A stretch of DNA of 64,000 nt from NCBI GenBank assembly GCA_944384255.1, contig CALWSS010000033.1:1-64000 (forward strand), given 5' to 3'. Source of the DNA: an uncultured Clostridia bacterium. Lineage in GTDB: Bacteria > Bacillota > Clostridia > Lachnospirales > Anaerotignaceae. Every line of letters begins with the position of its first letter. Position 1 is the first letter of the stretch. The notes under the pieces were generated by a model, which ran no database searches, was not told where the DNA came from, and saw only the letters and a list, made by a program, of their open reading frames with translations. Below are positions 1 to 9,337 of this stretch, one piece after another. The position numbers and the translations under genes are program-made.

Positions 1-1023
1 CGTCAGGTATTTGACAAAACAGAAGATGACCCTATAGATGCTGATGTTATAATTATAGATGAAAGCTCTATGGTTGACATACTCCTTATGAGCAGTCTTT
101 TAAAGGCTGTTAAAACAGGAACAAAGCTTATTCTGGTGGGGGATGTTGATCAGCTTCCTTCAGTAGGAGCCGGAAATGTTCTTAAAGATATAATACAAAG
201 CGGAATTATAAAAGTTGTACGTCTTACCGAGGTATTCCGTCAGGCAAGGGAAAGTGCCATAGTTATGAATGCCCATAGAATAAATAACGGTCAAATGCCG
301 GTTTTAAATGAAAAGGACAAAGACTTTTTCCTTGTAAAAAGGAGCAACAGTTTTGATGCAGTAAATACTATAAAGGAGCTTATAACAAAACGGCTTCCGG
401 CCTTTTCCGGCTGTGATCCTTTTAATGATATGCAGGTTTTAACCCCTATGCGCAAAGGTCAGCTTGGAGTTTATGAGCTTAACAAATATTTGCAGGAAAC
501 TCTTAACCCGCCGGCAAAAGGAAAAACAGAAAAAGTATTTAAAAACTATACACTGTGGCAGGGCGACAAAGTAATGCAGATTAAAAATAATTATAACATT
601 GAGTGGAAGCTTTACGAAAAGGGGCGTCAAATAGACGCCGGATTGGGAATTTTTAACGGTGACTGTGGAATTATAGAAAAAATTGATAATGATGACGAGA
701 CTGTTACGGTTTTGTTTGACGACGGGAAAAAGGTTGCATACGATTTTATGCAGCTTGATGAGCTGGAGCTTTCTTATGCTGTTACAATACACAAGTCACA
801 AGGCAGTGAGTATCCCGTTGTTATAATACCTCTTATAAGCGGTCCTCCTATGCTTCTTAGCCGGAATTTATTGTATACTGCCGTAACAAGGGCAAAAAAA
901 TTAGCCGTTATTGTAGGCCTTGCAGATACAATTAAAAAAATGGTAGATAACGACAGGGAAGTTAAAAGATACTCAACCCTTGACTATCGAATAAAAAACA
1001 TATATGAATTTATTAATCAGTGA
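1..1023 (+). CDS. recD2: RecD2-like SF1B DNA helicase, C-terminal part (gene cut by window start)
   Basis: The reading frame is open from base 1, so the gene begins upstream of the window and only about 340 C-terminal residues are present. The visible part starts in the Walker B/motif II region (DVIIIDESSMVD), followed by motif III (VGDVDQLPSVGAG), LTPMRKGQLG, and the late helicase motifs VTIHKSQGSEYP and YTAVTRAKK. This order is that of RecD-type superfamily 1B helicases; the RecD2 branch is the usual one in Firmicutes lacking RecBCD, where it acts as a 5'-3' DNA helicase in repair. The subfamily call is an inference because the N-terminal HhH region that defines RecD2 is outside the window. 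The stop lies 8 nt before the next start, which suggests one transcript with comF. Confidence 0.85.
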   Translation, partial: RQVFDKTEDDPIDADVIIIDESSMVDILLMSSLLKAVKTGTKLILVGDVDQLPSVGAGNVLKDIIQSGIIKVVRLTEVFRQARESAIVMNAHRINNGQMPVLNEKDKDFFLVKRSNSFDAVNTIKELITKRLPAFSGCDPFNDMQVLTPMRKGQLGVYELNKYLQETLNPPAKGKTEKVFKNYTLWQGDKVMQIKNNYNIEWKLYEKGRQIDAGLGIFNGDCGIIEKIDNDDETVTVLFDDGKKVAYDFMQLDELELSYAVTIHKSQGSEYPVVIIPLISGPPMLLSRNLLYTAVTRAKKLAVIVGLADTIKKMVDNDREVKRYSTLDYRIKNIYEFINQ

Positions 1024-1031
1024 GGCTTTTT

Positions 1032-1733
1032 ATGGTTATAGATTATATACTGGATTTTGTTTTTCCGCCGCGCTGTATTATATGCGGCTCTTTAACAGGT
1101 TACGGATTAAACATAAAAATCTGTAATAAATGTTCTGAAAATGCAGAGTATGTTGAAAATGATTGGGATTATACTTATACACTTAATAATAAATTAGGGC
1201 ATAAAGTTTATTTTGACGGCGGAAAAGCTGTTTTTAAATATAAATTCGTTAAAAAGTCCATAGAGAGATTTAAGTATTTTGGTGCAAGAAGTTTGGGAAA
1301 GGAATATGCAAAAATAATGTATGAGTATTTTGCAGACAGCGGATTATTTGAAAAGGCCGACTGCATAGTTTCAGTGCCTATTAATAAGCATCGTTTTAAA
1401 ACAAGAGGCTACGACCAAGCAGGATATTTGGCTGAAAAATTAGCCGAAGCTTCAAATATTGAATTTGTGCCTAACGGTATTATAAGGCATAAAAATACAA
1501 TGCCGCAAAATAAATTGGGTGTTAATGAACGATTTAAAAATGTAAAAGACGCTTTTAGTGTAGGTAATTTTGATTTTAAATATAAAAATGTTATTATTGT
1601 AGATGATATATTTACAACAGGTGCAACAATAAACGAGTGTGCCAAAGTATTGAAAATTTCCGGAGCAAATAAAGTTTATTTTATGACTTTTGCAGCTGCC
1701 GGGGAAAGTTTGGGAAGTGATGAAAATGTATGA
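1032..1733 (+). CDS. comF: ComF family phosphoribosyltransferase-like protein
   Basis: A protein of 233 residues with an N-terminal Cys-rich zinc-binding segment (RCIIC and CNKC pairs in the first 40 residues) and a C-terminal phosphoribosyltransferase fold whose PRPP-loop signature VIIVDDIFTTGAT is intact. This is the ComF/GntX arrangement; ComF is needed for DNA uptake in naturally competent bacteria, but it is widespread in species with no shown competence, so its role here is unknown. ATG at 1032 is preferred over the in-frame GTG at 1020 because TGAGG lies just upstream of the ATG and nothing resembling a ribosome site precedes the GTG. It follows the helicase closely and its 3' end overlaps the next gene, consistent with one operon. 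Confidence 0.85.
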   Translation: MVIDYILDFVFPPRCIICGSLTGYGLNIKICNKCSENAEYVENDWDYTYTLNNKLGHKVYFDGGKAVFKYKFVKKSIERFKYFGARSLGKEYAKIMYEYFADSGLFEKADCIVSVPINKHRFKTRGYDQAGYLAEKLAEASNIEFVPNGIIRHKNTMPQNKLGVNERFKNVKDAFSVGNFDFKYKNVIIVDDIFTTGATINECAKVLKISGANKVYFMTFAAAGESLGSDENV

Positions 1734-2574
1734 CTCAGCACTGATACTTGAAGGCGGCGGTATGAGAGGAGTTTATACTGCCGGTGTTTTAGACTGTTTT
1801 ATTGATAATAATATTGAGTTTTCTGCCTGCTATGCCGTTTCGGCAGGAGCCTGCCACTGTTGCAGTTATTTGTCAAAGCAAAGAAGGCGTGCTTTTGATG
1901 TTAATGTGGATTATTTAAAAGACAAGCACTACGCAAGTTTATACAGTCTTATAACAACAGGTAATTTTTTCGGTGTTAAAATGATATATGATGATATACC
2001 TAATAAGCTTAATTTATATGATTATGACGAGTTTAATAAATATAAAGGCACTTTTAAAGCTGTTGTTACTAATATAGAAACGGGGAAGGCTGAATATATA
2101 GACATAAAAGACGTAAAAAAAGACATTATATATGTAAGAGCGTCAAGCTCTCTGCCTATGTTTGCAAAAATTGTTAATATAAACGGCAAAAAATATTTAG
2201 ACGGAGGGGTTTCAGACCCTATTCCACTAAAAAAATCCCAAAGCGATGGCAATTTAAAAAATGTCGTAATACTTACAAGAGATATAAACTACAGAAAAGA
2301 GCCTAATAAATTTATGCCTCTTTTAAATATTGTTTATAAAAAATATCCTAAGCTTTTAAAGTGTTTGAAAGAAAGACATGTCCATTATAATCATACACTT
2401 GACTATATTAAGCGTGAGGAAAAAAACGGTGATATATTCGTTATAAGGCCTCGAAAGCCTGTTAAATTGGGACGTTTAGAGAAAAATAAAAGTAAGCTTT
2501 ATGATTTATATAAACAGGGGTATGCCGATGCTTCCCGCTCTATAAACCGTCTTAAGCAGTATCTTGAAAAATAG
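1726..2574 (+). CDS. Patatin-like phospholipase (YjjU/RssA-type)
   Basis: A soluble patatin-fold lipid acyl hydrolase of about 282 residues. The oxyanion-hole loop LEGGGMRG is at the N-terminus, the nucleophile elbow reads AVSAGA (family GxSxG with the first Gly replaced by Ala), and the catalytic Asp sits in YLDGGVSDPIP. It should hydrolyse an acyl ester of a lipid, though the substrate cannot be read from the sequence. ATG at 1726 gives the family-typical short N-terminus (MYDSALILEGGG) with GGGAAG eight bases upstream; ATG 1720 is also possible. It overlaps the end of comF by 8 bp and is followed 9 bp later by an acyltransferase, so a lipase and an acyl-transferring enzyme are expressed together, which suggests phospholipid remodelling. 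Confidence 0.85.
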   Translation: MYDSALILEGGGMRGVYTAGVLDCFIDNNIEFSACYAVSAGACHCCSYLSKQRRRAFDVNVDYLKDKHYASLYSLITTGNFFGVKMIYDDIPNKLNLYDYDEFNKYKGTFKAVVTNIETGKAEYIDIKDVKKDIIYVRASSSLPMFAKIVNINGKKYLDGGVSDPIPLKKSQSDGNLKNVVILTRDINYRKEPNKFMPLLNIVYKKYPKLLKCLKERHVHYNHTLDYIKREEKNGDIFVIRPRKPVKLGRLEKNKSKLYDLYKQGYADASRSINRLKQYLEK

Positions 2575-2583
2575 GAGGAATAT

Positions 2584-3312
2584 ATGTTTAGTACAATTTG
2601 GTTTTTTGTTAAATTGGCCGCAAGCTTAATAGCTGTAAATCCTGTTTTAGGCAAAATAAAAAAAATGCGATCTGAAAAAGGTGATGAAACGGCAGACAAA
2701 TTTATATTTGAGTTTGTAAGAAATTGGGCTAAAAAGCGCCTTAAATCAACTAAATGCCGTATACACATTAAAGGCATTGAAAATATACCAAAAGATAAAA
2801 CTGTGCTCTTTGTAAGCAATCACCAAAGCAATCTTGACTTTTTGCTTTTATTGGCAGAAATTAACATACCGGTTGGATTTATAGCTAAAGTTGAGCTTGA
2901 GAAAATACCGCTTTTAAGGGACTGGATGAGGGTTATAAACTGCCTTTTTATGGATAGGGATGACATGCGTCAGCAGGTTAAAACAATAGTTGAAGGCATT
3001 AATCTGCTTAAAAAAGGTAAATCTTTGATTATTTTCCCGGAAGGCACCAGAACACGTGACGGAAGCATGATGGAGTTTAAAGCCGGAAGCTTTAAATTAG
3101 CCACAAAAAGCAAAGTGCCTATTATTCCTGTTACAATAAACGGTACATTTAAGGCTTTAGAAGGAAATAATAATAGGTTAAATCCCGGAGATGTGTACCT
3201 TACATTCCATGCCCCTGTTTTTGTTGACAAGCTTACAAAGGAAGAACAGGATACATTAAATGATTATGTAAGAGATATAGTAGAGCACGGTTTGGAGGCG
3301 AAAAATGAGTAA
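2584..3312 (+). CDS. PlsC-type 1-acyl-glycerol-3-phosphate acyltransferase
   Basis: A 242-residue lysophospholipid acyltransferase. It has an N-terminal hydrophobic segment, the NHQSNLD version of the catalytic NHxxxxD motif near residue 80, and the substrate-binding FPEGTRTRDG motif near residue 155, both diagnostic of the PlsC/LPLAT family. The expected reaction is acylation of lysophosphatidic acid to phosphatidic acid at the inner membrane face. The start has an excellent AGGAGG at 2574-2579. It sits between a patatin-like lipase and a lipoprotein gene, whose start lies 8 bp inside this gene. Other LPLAT specificities cannot be excluded. Confidence 0.9.
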   Translation: MFSTIWFFVKLAASLIAVNPVLGKIKKMRSEKGDETADKFIFEFVRNWAKKRLKSTKCRIHIKGIENIPKDKTVLFVSNHQSNLDFLLLLAEINIPVGFIAKVELEKIPLLRDWMRVINCLFMDRDDMRQQVKTIVEGINLLKKGKSLIIFPEGTRTRDGSMMEFKAGSFKLATKSKVPIIPVTINGTFKALEGNNNRLNPGDVYLTFHAPVFVDKLTKEEQDTLNDYVRDIVEHGLEAKNE

Positions 3313-4414
3313 ATTTATAAAGTTTAAAAAATATATAATAACATTTATTGCAATAAGTATTTTATCAATGCTTGTTTCCGGCTGTTCATCTATAACAGCA
3401 AGAGGAAGCGAGTTATCGCCGGATAATCTACAGGTGCATTTTATATCTGTAGGCCAAGGCGACAGTGAGCTTATAAAACTGCCTACTGGTGAGAATGTTC
3501 TTATAGATGCCGGAGATACTGACTGTGATGAGTATCTTGTTAATTATATTAAGGCACAGGGTGTTGAGGAAATAGATACCGTTATAGCAACTCATCCTCA
3601 CAGCGACCATATAGGCTCAATGCAGGATATTTTGGAGAATTTTAAAGTTAACAAAATTATGATGCCTGACTTTGATTATGATACGGTTACATATACCAAT
3701 CTTTTATACTCCATAGATGAAAATAATGTAGAGCGTATAGTGGCAAAATACGGAGATAGTTTTGATGAAGGTGCGGCACATTTCGAGATACTTGGCCCGG
3801 TTAAACAGTATGAGGATGCCAATAATATATCACTTGTTGTAATGATGACTTACGGCCAGACTAAGTATTTATTTACAGGAGATCAAGAAGTTGAAGCAGA
3901 GAAAGACCTTTTAAGCATGGGGTATGATTTAAGAGCAGATGTACTTAAAGTAGGCCACCATGGCTCTAGTACATCATCAAGTCAGGAATTTTTAGACGCT
4001 GTAAGACCGTCTATTGCTGTTATTGAAGTTGGAGAAGGCAACAAATACAATCTGCCTGAAGACGAAATTATAATGCGTATTGCAAGAGGCGGAACTACAG
4101 TTTACAGAACTGATAAGTCGGGCAATATAGTTATTTCATCAGACGGTGAAGAGCTTTATGTGGCTACAGACGATACATTGGAAAATATTTTTGACCCGGA
4201 AAAAATACTGGGTATTGAAGAAGAAAATACAAGCGGACAAAGCACGTCTTCAAGCCAAGCACCACAGTATGAGTTTATAGGAAATAAAAACTCAAAAGTA
4301 TATCATGCTGATGACTGCGGACAGCTGCCTAATGAGGAAAACAGGGTATATTTTTCTACTCAGCAGGAAGCCGAAAACGCAGGATACAGACCTCACAGCG
4401 GATGTGTTGAATAA
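3305..4414 (+). CDS. Metallo-beta-lactamase-fold lipoprotein with Ada-like C-terminal domain
   Basis: A 369-residue predicted lipoprotein. The signal peptide ends in a lipobox (LVSGC, Cys27). The middle carries the metallo-beta-lactamase metal motif HPHSDH, with later TGDQ and GHHGSS, the arrangement seen in ComEC/Rec2 C-terminal domains and in stand-alone secreted paralogues. A Ser/Thr/Gln-rich linker leads to about 45 residues containing KVYHADDCGQ and HSGC, resembling the Ada-type metal-binding domain often attached to clostridial secreted MBL and nuclease proteins. It is probably a surface phosphodiesterase or nuclease; no ComEC channel region is present, so it is not ComEC itself. The start overlaps plsC by 8 bp, with GGAGG at 3293-3298 inside that gene. 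Confidence 0.8.
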   Translation: MSKFIKFKKYIITFIAISILSMLVSGCSSITARGSELSPDNLQVHFISVGQGDSELIKLPTGENVLIDAGDTDCDEYLVNYIKAQGVEEIDTVIATHPHSDHIGSMQDILENFKVNKIMMPDFDYDTVTYTNLLYSIDENNVERIVAKYGDSFDEGAAHFEILGPVKQYEDANNISLVVMMTYGQTKYLFTGDQEVEAEKDLLSMGYDLRADVLKVGHHGSSTSSSQEFLDAVRPSIAVIEVGEGNKYNLPEDEIIMRIARGGTTVYRTDKSGNIVISSDGEELYVATDDTLENIFDPEKILGIEEENTSGQSTSSSQAPQYEFIGNKNSKVYHADDCGQLPNEENRVYFSTQQEAENAGYRPHSGCVE

Positions 4415-4425
4415 TAAAATTTTTG

Positions 4426-4452
4426 AAACGGCGGAATTTACCGCCGTTTTTT
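4426..4452 (+). terminator. Intrinsic terminator ending the recD2-MBL operon
   Basis: An 8-bp stem (AACGGCGG paired with CCGCCGTT), a 6-base loop and a run of T, 12 bases after the lipoprotein stop. Confidence 0.85.
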
Positions 4453-4524
4453 ATGTCTAAAACATGAAATACAGACATATACTTCATTAGCATGTATATA
4501 CAAAGCTACAGAGGAGGTATTTGT

Positions 4525-6003
4525 GTGAGTGTGTATGACATATATGACGACATAGCCAAAAGGACAGACAGTAATATTTACATAGGTGTAATAGGTGCCG
4601 TAAGAACAGGAAAGTCAACATTTATCAAAAGATTTATGGATTCTCTTGTTCTGCCGAATATCCAAGACGAATACACAAGAGAGCGGGCAAAAGACGAGCT
4701 TCCACAGAGTGCTTCAGGAAAAACCATAATGACAACTGAGCCGAAGTTTATACCAAACGAGCCGGTTAAAATTAATTTGGGTGATAATTTAAACCTTAAT
4801 GTACGGCTTATAGACTGTGTAGGTTATGTAATTCCGGGAGCAGAAGGCCACATGAGCGGTGATGAGCCGAGAATGGTAAATACACCGTGGAGTTCGGCTC
4901 CCATGCCTTTTGAAAAAGCCGCCGAAACAGGCACTCAAAAAGTAATTAAAGACCATTCTACAATAGGCATAGTTGTAACTACTGACGGAAGCATTACCGA
5001 TATTGAAAGAGAAAATTATGTAAATGCAGAAAGCAGGGTAATTAATGAACTTAAGGAATTGGGCAAACCTTTTATTGTGCTTTTAAACTCAGTACATCCG
5101 TATTCTCAGGAAACAGAGGAGCTGAGAAAAAATATTGAAGATGAGCATGGCGTTTCGGTTTTAAGCGTAAACTGTGCTCAGCTTAAACAAGACGATATTA
5201 CATCTATTATTGAGAAAATATTAATGGAATTTCCTATTAAAGAAGTACGTCTTGATTTTCCTAAATGGCTTGATACCCTTAGTTTTGAGCATGAAATTAA
5301 AAAAGATGTGGTTTCGGCAATAAAGAACTTTATGGAAAACACCGATAAAATAAAAGATATAGCACCGGATACAAAAGAGCTTGAAAACAGCCAGTATATA
5401 AGAAACGCCTACATAAGAGGCATAGATATGGGAACCGGCAGTGCTGACATAGATATTACACTTAACGACGGCCTTTTCTACAACGTTTTAAGTGAAACAG
5501 CCGGAAGCGACATAAAAGACGATTATGAGCTTATTTCCATATTAAAAGACCTTTCGGAAATGAAGAAAAACTACGGTAAAATTGAGTCTGCTCTTAATGC
5601 GGCATTAAACAAAGGCTACGGCATTGTATTTCCACAGAAAGAGGATATTAAGCTTATGGAGCCGCAGATATATAAACAAGGCTCACAGTACGGTGTTAAG
5701 CTTAAAGCGAAGGGAAGCAGTATCCATTTAATTCGTGCTGATATAGATTCCGAAGTCAGCCCTGTTATAGGCAGTGAGGACCAGACAAAGGAATACATAA
5801 ATAAATTAAAAGAAAATATGAAGCACGACCCGGAGGAAGTATGGCAGTTAAATATATTCGGCCGTACACTGGATTCGCTTTTAACAGAAGGCATAAACGG
5901 CAAGCTTTATGCAATGCCTCAGGATGCACAAAATAAGCTTCAGGAAACTATGGAAAAGATAATAAACGAAGGAAATGGCGGTTTAATATGCATACTTCTT
6001 TAA
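4525..6003 (+). CDS. spoIVA: Stage IV sporulation protein A, spore-coat basement ATPase
   Basis: SpoIVA polymerises, using ATP, into the basement layer on which the spore coat is built around the forespore. The protein is 492 residues, the same length as in Bacillus subtilis. The P-loop GAVRTGKST spans residues 24-32, putting the essential lysine at position 30; the DELPQSASGKTIMTTEPKF stretch and the GGLICILL C-terminus are family hallmarks. The start is GTG at 4525, preceded by GAGGAGGT at 4511-4518 with normal spacing. An in-frame ATG at 4492 would add 11 residues with no ribosome site. The gene stands alone between two terminators; in B. subtilis it is sigma-E dependent in the mother cell. 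A CATATACT element at 4476-4483 is a possible sigma-E -10 but has no good -35. Confidence 0.97.
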   Translation: MSVYDIYDDIAKRTDSNIYIGVIGAVRTGKSTFIKRFMDSLVLPNIQDEYTRERAKDELPQSASGKTIMTTEPKFIPNEPVKINLGDNLNLNVRLIDCVGYVIPGAEGHMSGDEPRMVNTPWSSAPMPFEKAAETGTQKVIKDHSTIGIVVTTDGSITDIERENYVNAESRVINELKELGKPFIVLLNSVHPYSQETEELRKNIEDEHGVSVLSVNCAQLKQDDITSIIEKILMEFPIKEVRLDFPKWLDTLSFEHEIKKDVVSAIKNFMENTDKIKDIAPDTKELENSQYIRNAYIRGIDMGTGSADIDITLNDGLFYNVLSETAGSDIKDDYELISILKDLSEMKKNYGKIESALNAALNKGYGIVFPQKEDIKLMEPQIYKQGSQYGVKLKAKGSSIHLIRADIDSEVSPVIGSEDQTKEYINKLKENMKHDPEEVWQLNIFGRTLDSLLTEGINGKLYAMPQDAQNKLQETMEKIINEGNGGLICILL

Positions 6004-6055
6004 AATTAATTTAGCATGCCATAATGTTTTTGATTGTTATTTTATAATTTGTTGT

Positions 6056-6096
6056 AAAAAAAGCCTTATCCGGATTAATTTCGGAAAGGCTTTTTG
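6056..6096. terminator. Bidirectional intrinsic terminator between spoIVA and the minus-strand gene
   Basis: The inverted repeat AAGCCTTATCCG/CGGAAAGGCTT is flanked by an A-run on the left and a T-run on the right, so it can terminate transcription from both converging genes. Confidence 0.8.
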
Positions 6097-6099
6097 CTT

Positions 6100-6534
6100 T
6101 TAAAATTCTTTATGCATGTAAGCAAAGTAATGTAAAAACAATGTAACAGCTATAAGCAAAATATTATACAAAGAAGGAATGGCAATAAGTAAGCGTTCTT
6201 TTGACTTAAAAGCGTTTTTAAGTGTTGAGTACAGTACATCATAAACAACTGGACACATTACCATGGCACAGGCAAAGAAAAACAGCCACCTGAGCTCTGT
6301 AACAGGTATTATCATACTTGCAATTATAGAAACTGCATAAACAATAAATGATATTTTGAAGTGTTTATAAACCGATATTGCATCTTTTAAATCAGGGTCT
6401 TTCTGTTCTTCTTCGTTATCTTTTAAATTAATTTCTTTTCCGGCAGTTAAAAATTTGTAGCAGGCAATTTCTACTAATATACCTATAACCCATAAAGCTA
6501 AAATTGGTCCAAAAACATGTATGTACTTAAACAT
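6100..6534 (-). CDS. Small four-helix membrane protein of unknown function
   Basis: A 144-residue hydrophobic protein with about four predicted membrane segments (residues 7-27, 60-80, 83-102 and 121-140) and a charged loop rich in Glu, Asp and Lys at about residues 33-56. No catalytic motif or family is recognised. ATG at 6534 is preceded on the minus strand by a strong GGAGG. The gene is convergent with spoIVA and shares its terminator. Function cannot be inferred from its neighbours, since the divergent gene downstream in map order is a secreted hydrolase with its own promoter. Confidence 0.7.
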   Translation of the reverse strand: MFKYIHVFGPILALWVIGILVEIACYKFLTAGKEINLKDNEEEQKDPDLKDAISVYKHFKISFIVYAVSIIASMIIPVTELRWLFFFACAMVMCPVVYDVLYSTLKNAFKSKERLLIAIPSLYNILLIAVTLFLHYFAYMHKEF

Positions 6535-6711
6535 GGCTTACCTCCGTGAATATAAATTTTTTTCCATAAAAATATTATATAATATTGGCCTTTAAAGTCA
6601 ATAACAATCAAAAAAGCTTTATTTTAAAGGAATTTATGATTAATTTAATTATAAAAAATTAGCCTTAAAGAAATATTAATATTACATTATTGTAAAAAAC
6701 TAATTCATTGG

Positions 6712-6740
6712 TTGAAATAATCTCAATTTTTTCATATAAT
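6712..6740 (+). promoter_or_regulatory. Sigma-A promoter of the secreted hydrolase/MoxR operon
   Basis: TTGAAA at 6712-6717 and TATAAT at 6735-6740 are separated by exactly 17 bases, about 70 bases before the start of the hydrolase gene. Confidence 0.8.
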
Positions 6741-6808
6741 AGCAGTATTGTATTTGTTTGCGTGCTAAATAAATTTTTTGTGGTTTGGTAATGGGAGGTA
6801 ATTAAGAA

Positions 6809-8455
6809 ATGAAAAGAATAACCGCTTTAATAATAAGCGTAATACTTATACTAAGCTTTCTGCCGTCTGTATCTTTTGCATCAAGCACTGATATGAGAGG
6901 GGTTTGGGTTTCTACAGTTACAAACCTTGATTTTCCTTCTGCTAAAGGCTTAAGTGCTGATGAGCAGAAAAAAGAACTGACAGATATGTTTGACAATTTT
7001 AAAAGTATGGGTATTAATACTATTATTTTTCAGGTAAGACCATGCGGAGATGCTCTTTATAAATCATCAATTAATCCATGGTCACAGTATTTAACAGGTG
7101 TTCAGGGGCAGGACCCGGGATATGACCCTTTGGAATTTGCCGTAAGTGAAGCACATAAAAGAGGCATGGAGCTTCATGCATGGCTTAATCCTTACAGAGT
7201 TACTATGAAGGGCAATACCGATATTAATACTCTTGCGGCAAATAATCCTGCAAGACTTCACCCGGACTGGCTTATTAATTACAATGATACACTTACATTT
7301 AACCCGGCTAAACAGGAAGTCATTGACTTAATATGTGACACTGTTAAAGAGATAGTTACAAACTATGATGTTGATGCAATTCATTTTGATGATTATTTCT
7401 ATCCTTCCGGTTATCCTCTTTCAGAAGGTGAAGGACAGGACGGAAACGAAGCCAACCAAAGACGTGAAAATGTAAATAATATGGTTAAGGCTGTTTCAGA
7501 CACAATTAATGCTTATGCACCTGATGTTGAATTCGGCATAAGCCCAATGGGTATTTGGAAGGATGCCGAAGTTGACGGATACCAGATAAAAGGTTCATCA
7601 TCATATTACACAGTTTTTGGTGACAGTGTTACATGGATTAAAAACGGCTGGATTGATTACATAGTGCCTCAGATTTATTGGGAGGACTCACATGCAACAG
7701 CTTCATACAGCAAGCTTGTTAAGTGGTGGAACAATACTGTTCAGGGAACAGGTGTTAAGCTTTATATAGGCGAGGGTATATACAAAGAAGCTATAGCCAA
7801 AGAGATAACAAGCCATTTTGAAATTGATAAAAATTATAATAACGTACAGGGCAATATATTCTTCAGAGCAGGTATGCTTCTTGATAATTTCAACGCTGTA
7901 GGAGATGCTGTTAAGAATTATTACTCATCTTTAGGCAACAGTCAGACTAACCAGAACACAAATAACGGCAGTACAAACCAGAATACAGAAAATTCTACAG
8001 AGCAGAATAACAGTGTGGTTATTGAAAGAAAACAGGCTCTTCCTACAAGCTCAAATATTAAAGTAGACGGAACAGATACAGTTTTTGAGTCTTACAACAT
8101 AGACGGATATAATTATTTCAAACTAAGAGATATTGCCTGTGCTTTAAGCGGCACAGAAAAGCAGTTTGATACTCTTTGGGACAGTGAAAAAGAAGTAATT
8201 ACTATAGATATGGGTAAGCCTTATACTGTTGCAGGAGGAGAGCTTACAAAAGGAAACGGCTCTGCAAAAGAGGCTGTTACATCTACAGCAAAAGTTTATA
8301 TTAACGGCAGTGAAGTTAATGTTGAGGCCTACAATATAGACGGTATGAATTACTATAAGTTAAGAGATATAGCCAAAGCTGTTGATTTTGGTGTTGCTTG
8401 GAGTGAAGAATTAAACTCCATCGGCATTTTTTCAATAGCCGGTTATAGTGAATAA
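6809..8455 (+). CDS. Secreted family-10-like glycosyl hydrolase (YngK/DUF187) with stalk domain
   Basis: A 548-residue exported protein. Residues 1-24 form a signal peptide ending SFAS. Residues 28-370 match the family-10-like glycosylhydrolase fold (DUF187/YngK): it opens with MRGVWVSTV and contains GINTIIFQVRP, HAWLNPYR and AIHFDDYFYP, with acidic residues placed as in TIM-barrel hydrolases. After a low-complexity Asn/Thr/Gln linker (about 380-405) come two copies of a NIDGxNYxKLRDIA motif, typical of copper-amine-oxidase-N-like stalk domains found on clostridial envelope proteins. Relatives are thought to cleave peptidoglycan or other glycans, but the substrate is unproven. The ribosome site is GGGAGG. 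No terminator separates it from the ATPase gene 33 bp downstream. Confidence 0.85.
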   Translation: MKRITALIISVILILSFLPSVSFASSTDMRGVWVSTVTNLDFPSAKGLSADEQKKELTDMFDNFKSMGINTIIFQVRPCGDALYKSSINPWSQYLTGVQGQDPGYDPLEFAVSEAHKRGMELHAWLNPYRVTMKGNTDINTLAANNPARLHPDWLINYNDTLTFNPAKQEVIDLICDTVKEIVTNYDVDAIHFDDYFYPSGYPLSEGEGQDGNEANQRRENVNNMVKAVSDTINAYAPDVEFGISPMGIWKDAEVDGYQIKGSSSYYTVFGDSVTWIKNGWIDYIVPQIYWEDSHATASYSKLVKWWNNTVQGTGVKLYIGEGIYKEAIAKEITSHFEIDKNYNNVQGNIFFRAGMLLDNFNAVGDAVKNYYSSLGNSQTNQNTNNGSTNQNTENSTEQNNSVVIERKQALPTSSNIKVDGTDTVFESYNIDGYNYFKLRDIACALSGTEKQFDTLWDSEKEVITIDMGKPYTVAGGELTKGNGSAKEAVTSTAKVYINGSEVNVEAYNIDGMNYYKLRDIAKAVDFGVAWSEELNSIGIFSIAGYSE

Positions 8456-8488
8456 AGAACATTTTTTAAACGGAGGATAAACATAATA

Positions 8489-9319
8489 ATGAATCAGAAA
8501 GAAACATTTAAAGGCAGTAACGACTATGTAGTATCAAATGAGCTTATGAACGCAGTTAATATAGCTATGGCACTTGAAAAGCCATTGCTTATTAAGGGTG
8601 AACCGGGTACAGGCAAGACTATGCTTGCTCAGGCTATTTCAAAAGCTCTTGATAAAAAACTTATTATTTGGAATATAAAATCCACAACAAAGGCTCAGGA
8701 CGGACTTTATGTTTACGACGTTGTTCAAAGACTTTATGACAGCCAGTTTGGAACAGCCGGTGTTGACGATATTAAGAAATACGTTAAAATGGGTAAGCTT
8801 GGAGAAGCTTTCTCTTCAGATGAGCAGGTAATACTTCTTATAGACGAAATTGATAAGGCCGACCTTGAGTTCCCTAACGACCTTCTTTGGGAGCTTGACA
8901 AAATGGAATTTTATATTCCTGAAACAAAAGAAACAGTTAAGGCTAAAAAAAGACCGATAGTTATTATTACATCTAATGCTGAAAAAGAGCTTCCAGACGC
9001 ATTTTTAAGAAGATGTATATTCCACTATATACAGTTCCCGGATAAACCGCTTATGGAAGAAATTATAAAGGTACACTTTGATAACCTTGATCAGAAGCTT
9101 CTTGACAGTGTAATGGAAGTATTCTACTGGATTAGAGATTTAAGCAGTATAAATAAAAAACCAAGCACATCAGAGGTTATAGACTGGATTCAGGCTCTTG
9201 AAATAGGCGGCATTCCGGCTGAAAAAATAAAAGAAGAAATTCCTTTTGCCGGTGTTCTTCTTAAAAAGAACGAGGACCTTGATACTCTGGAAAGAAGCCG
9301 TAGAAGGTTTCGTGCCTGA
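8489..9319 (+). CDS. MoxR-family AAA+ ATPase
   Basis: A 276-residue AAA+ protein of the MoxR/dynein-related class. Walker A (GEPGTGKT, residues 37-44), Walker B (VILLIDEIDKAD) and the sensor/arginine-finger region (ITSNAEKELPDAFLRRC) are all intact. MoxR ATPases act as chaperones that load metals or remodel partner complexes and are almost always paired with a von Willebrand A protein, as here: the VWA gene follows 18 bp downstream. The client is unknown. CGGAGG lies upstream of the ATG with slightly long spacing. Confidence 0.9.
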   Translation: MNQKETFKGSNDYVVSNELMNAVNIAMALEKPLLIKGEPGTGKTMLAQAISKALDKKLIIWNIKSTTKAQDGLYVYDVVQRLYDSQFGTAGVDDIKKYVKMGKLGEAFSSDEQVILLIDEIDKADLEFPNDLLWELDKMEFYIPETKETVKAKKRPIVIITSNAEKELPDAFLRRCIFHYIQFPDKPLMEEIIKVHFDNLDQKLLDSVMEVFYWIRDLSSINKKPSTSEVIDWIQALEIGGIPAEKIKEEIPFAGVLLKKNEDLDTLERSRRRFRA

Positions 9320-9337
9320 GGCAAAAGGGGTGTTTAA

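Noticed and set aside
4456..4483. Sigma-E promoter in front of spoIVA
   Set aside because: CATATACT at 4476-4483 is a good -10, but the -35 region (TCTAAAA) matches poorly, so it is not listed as a feature.
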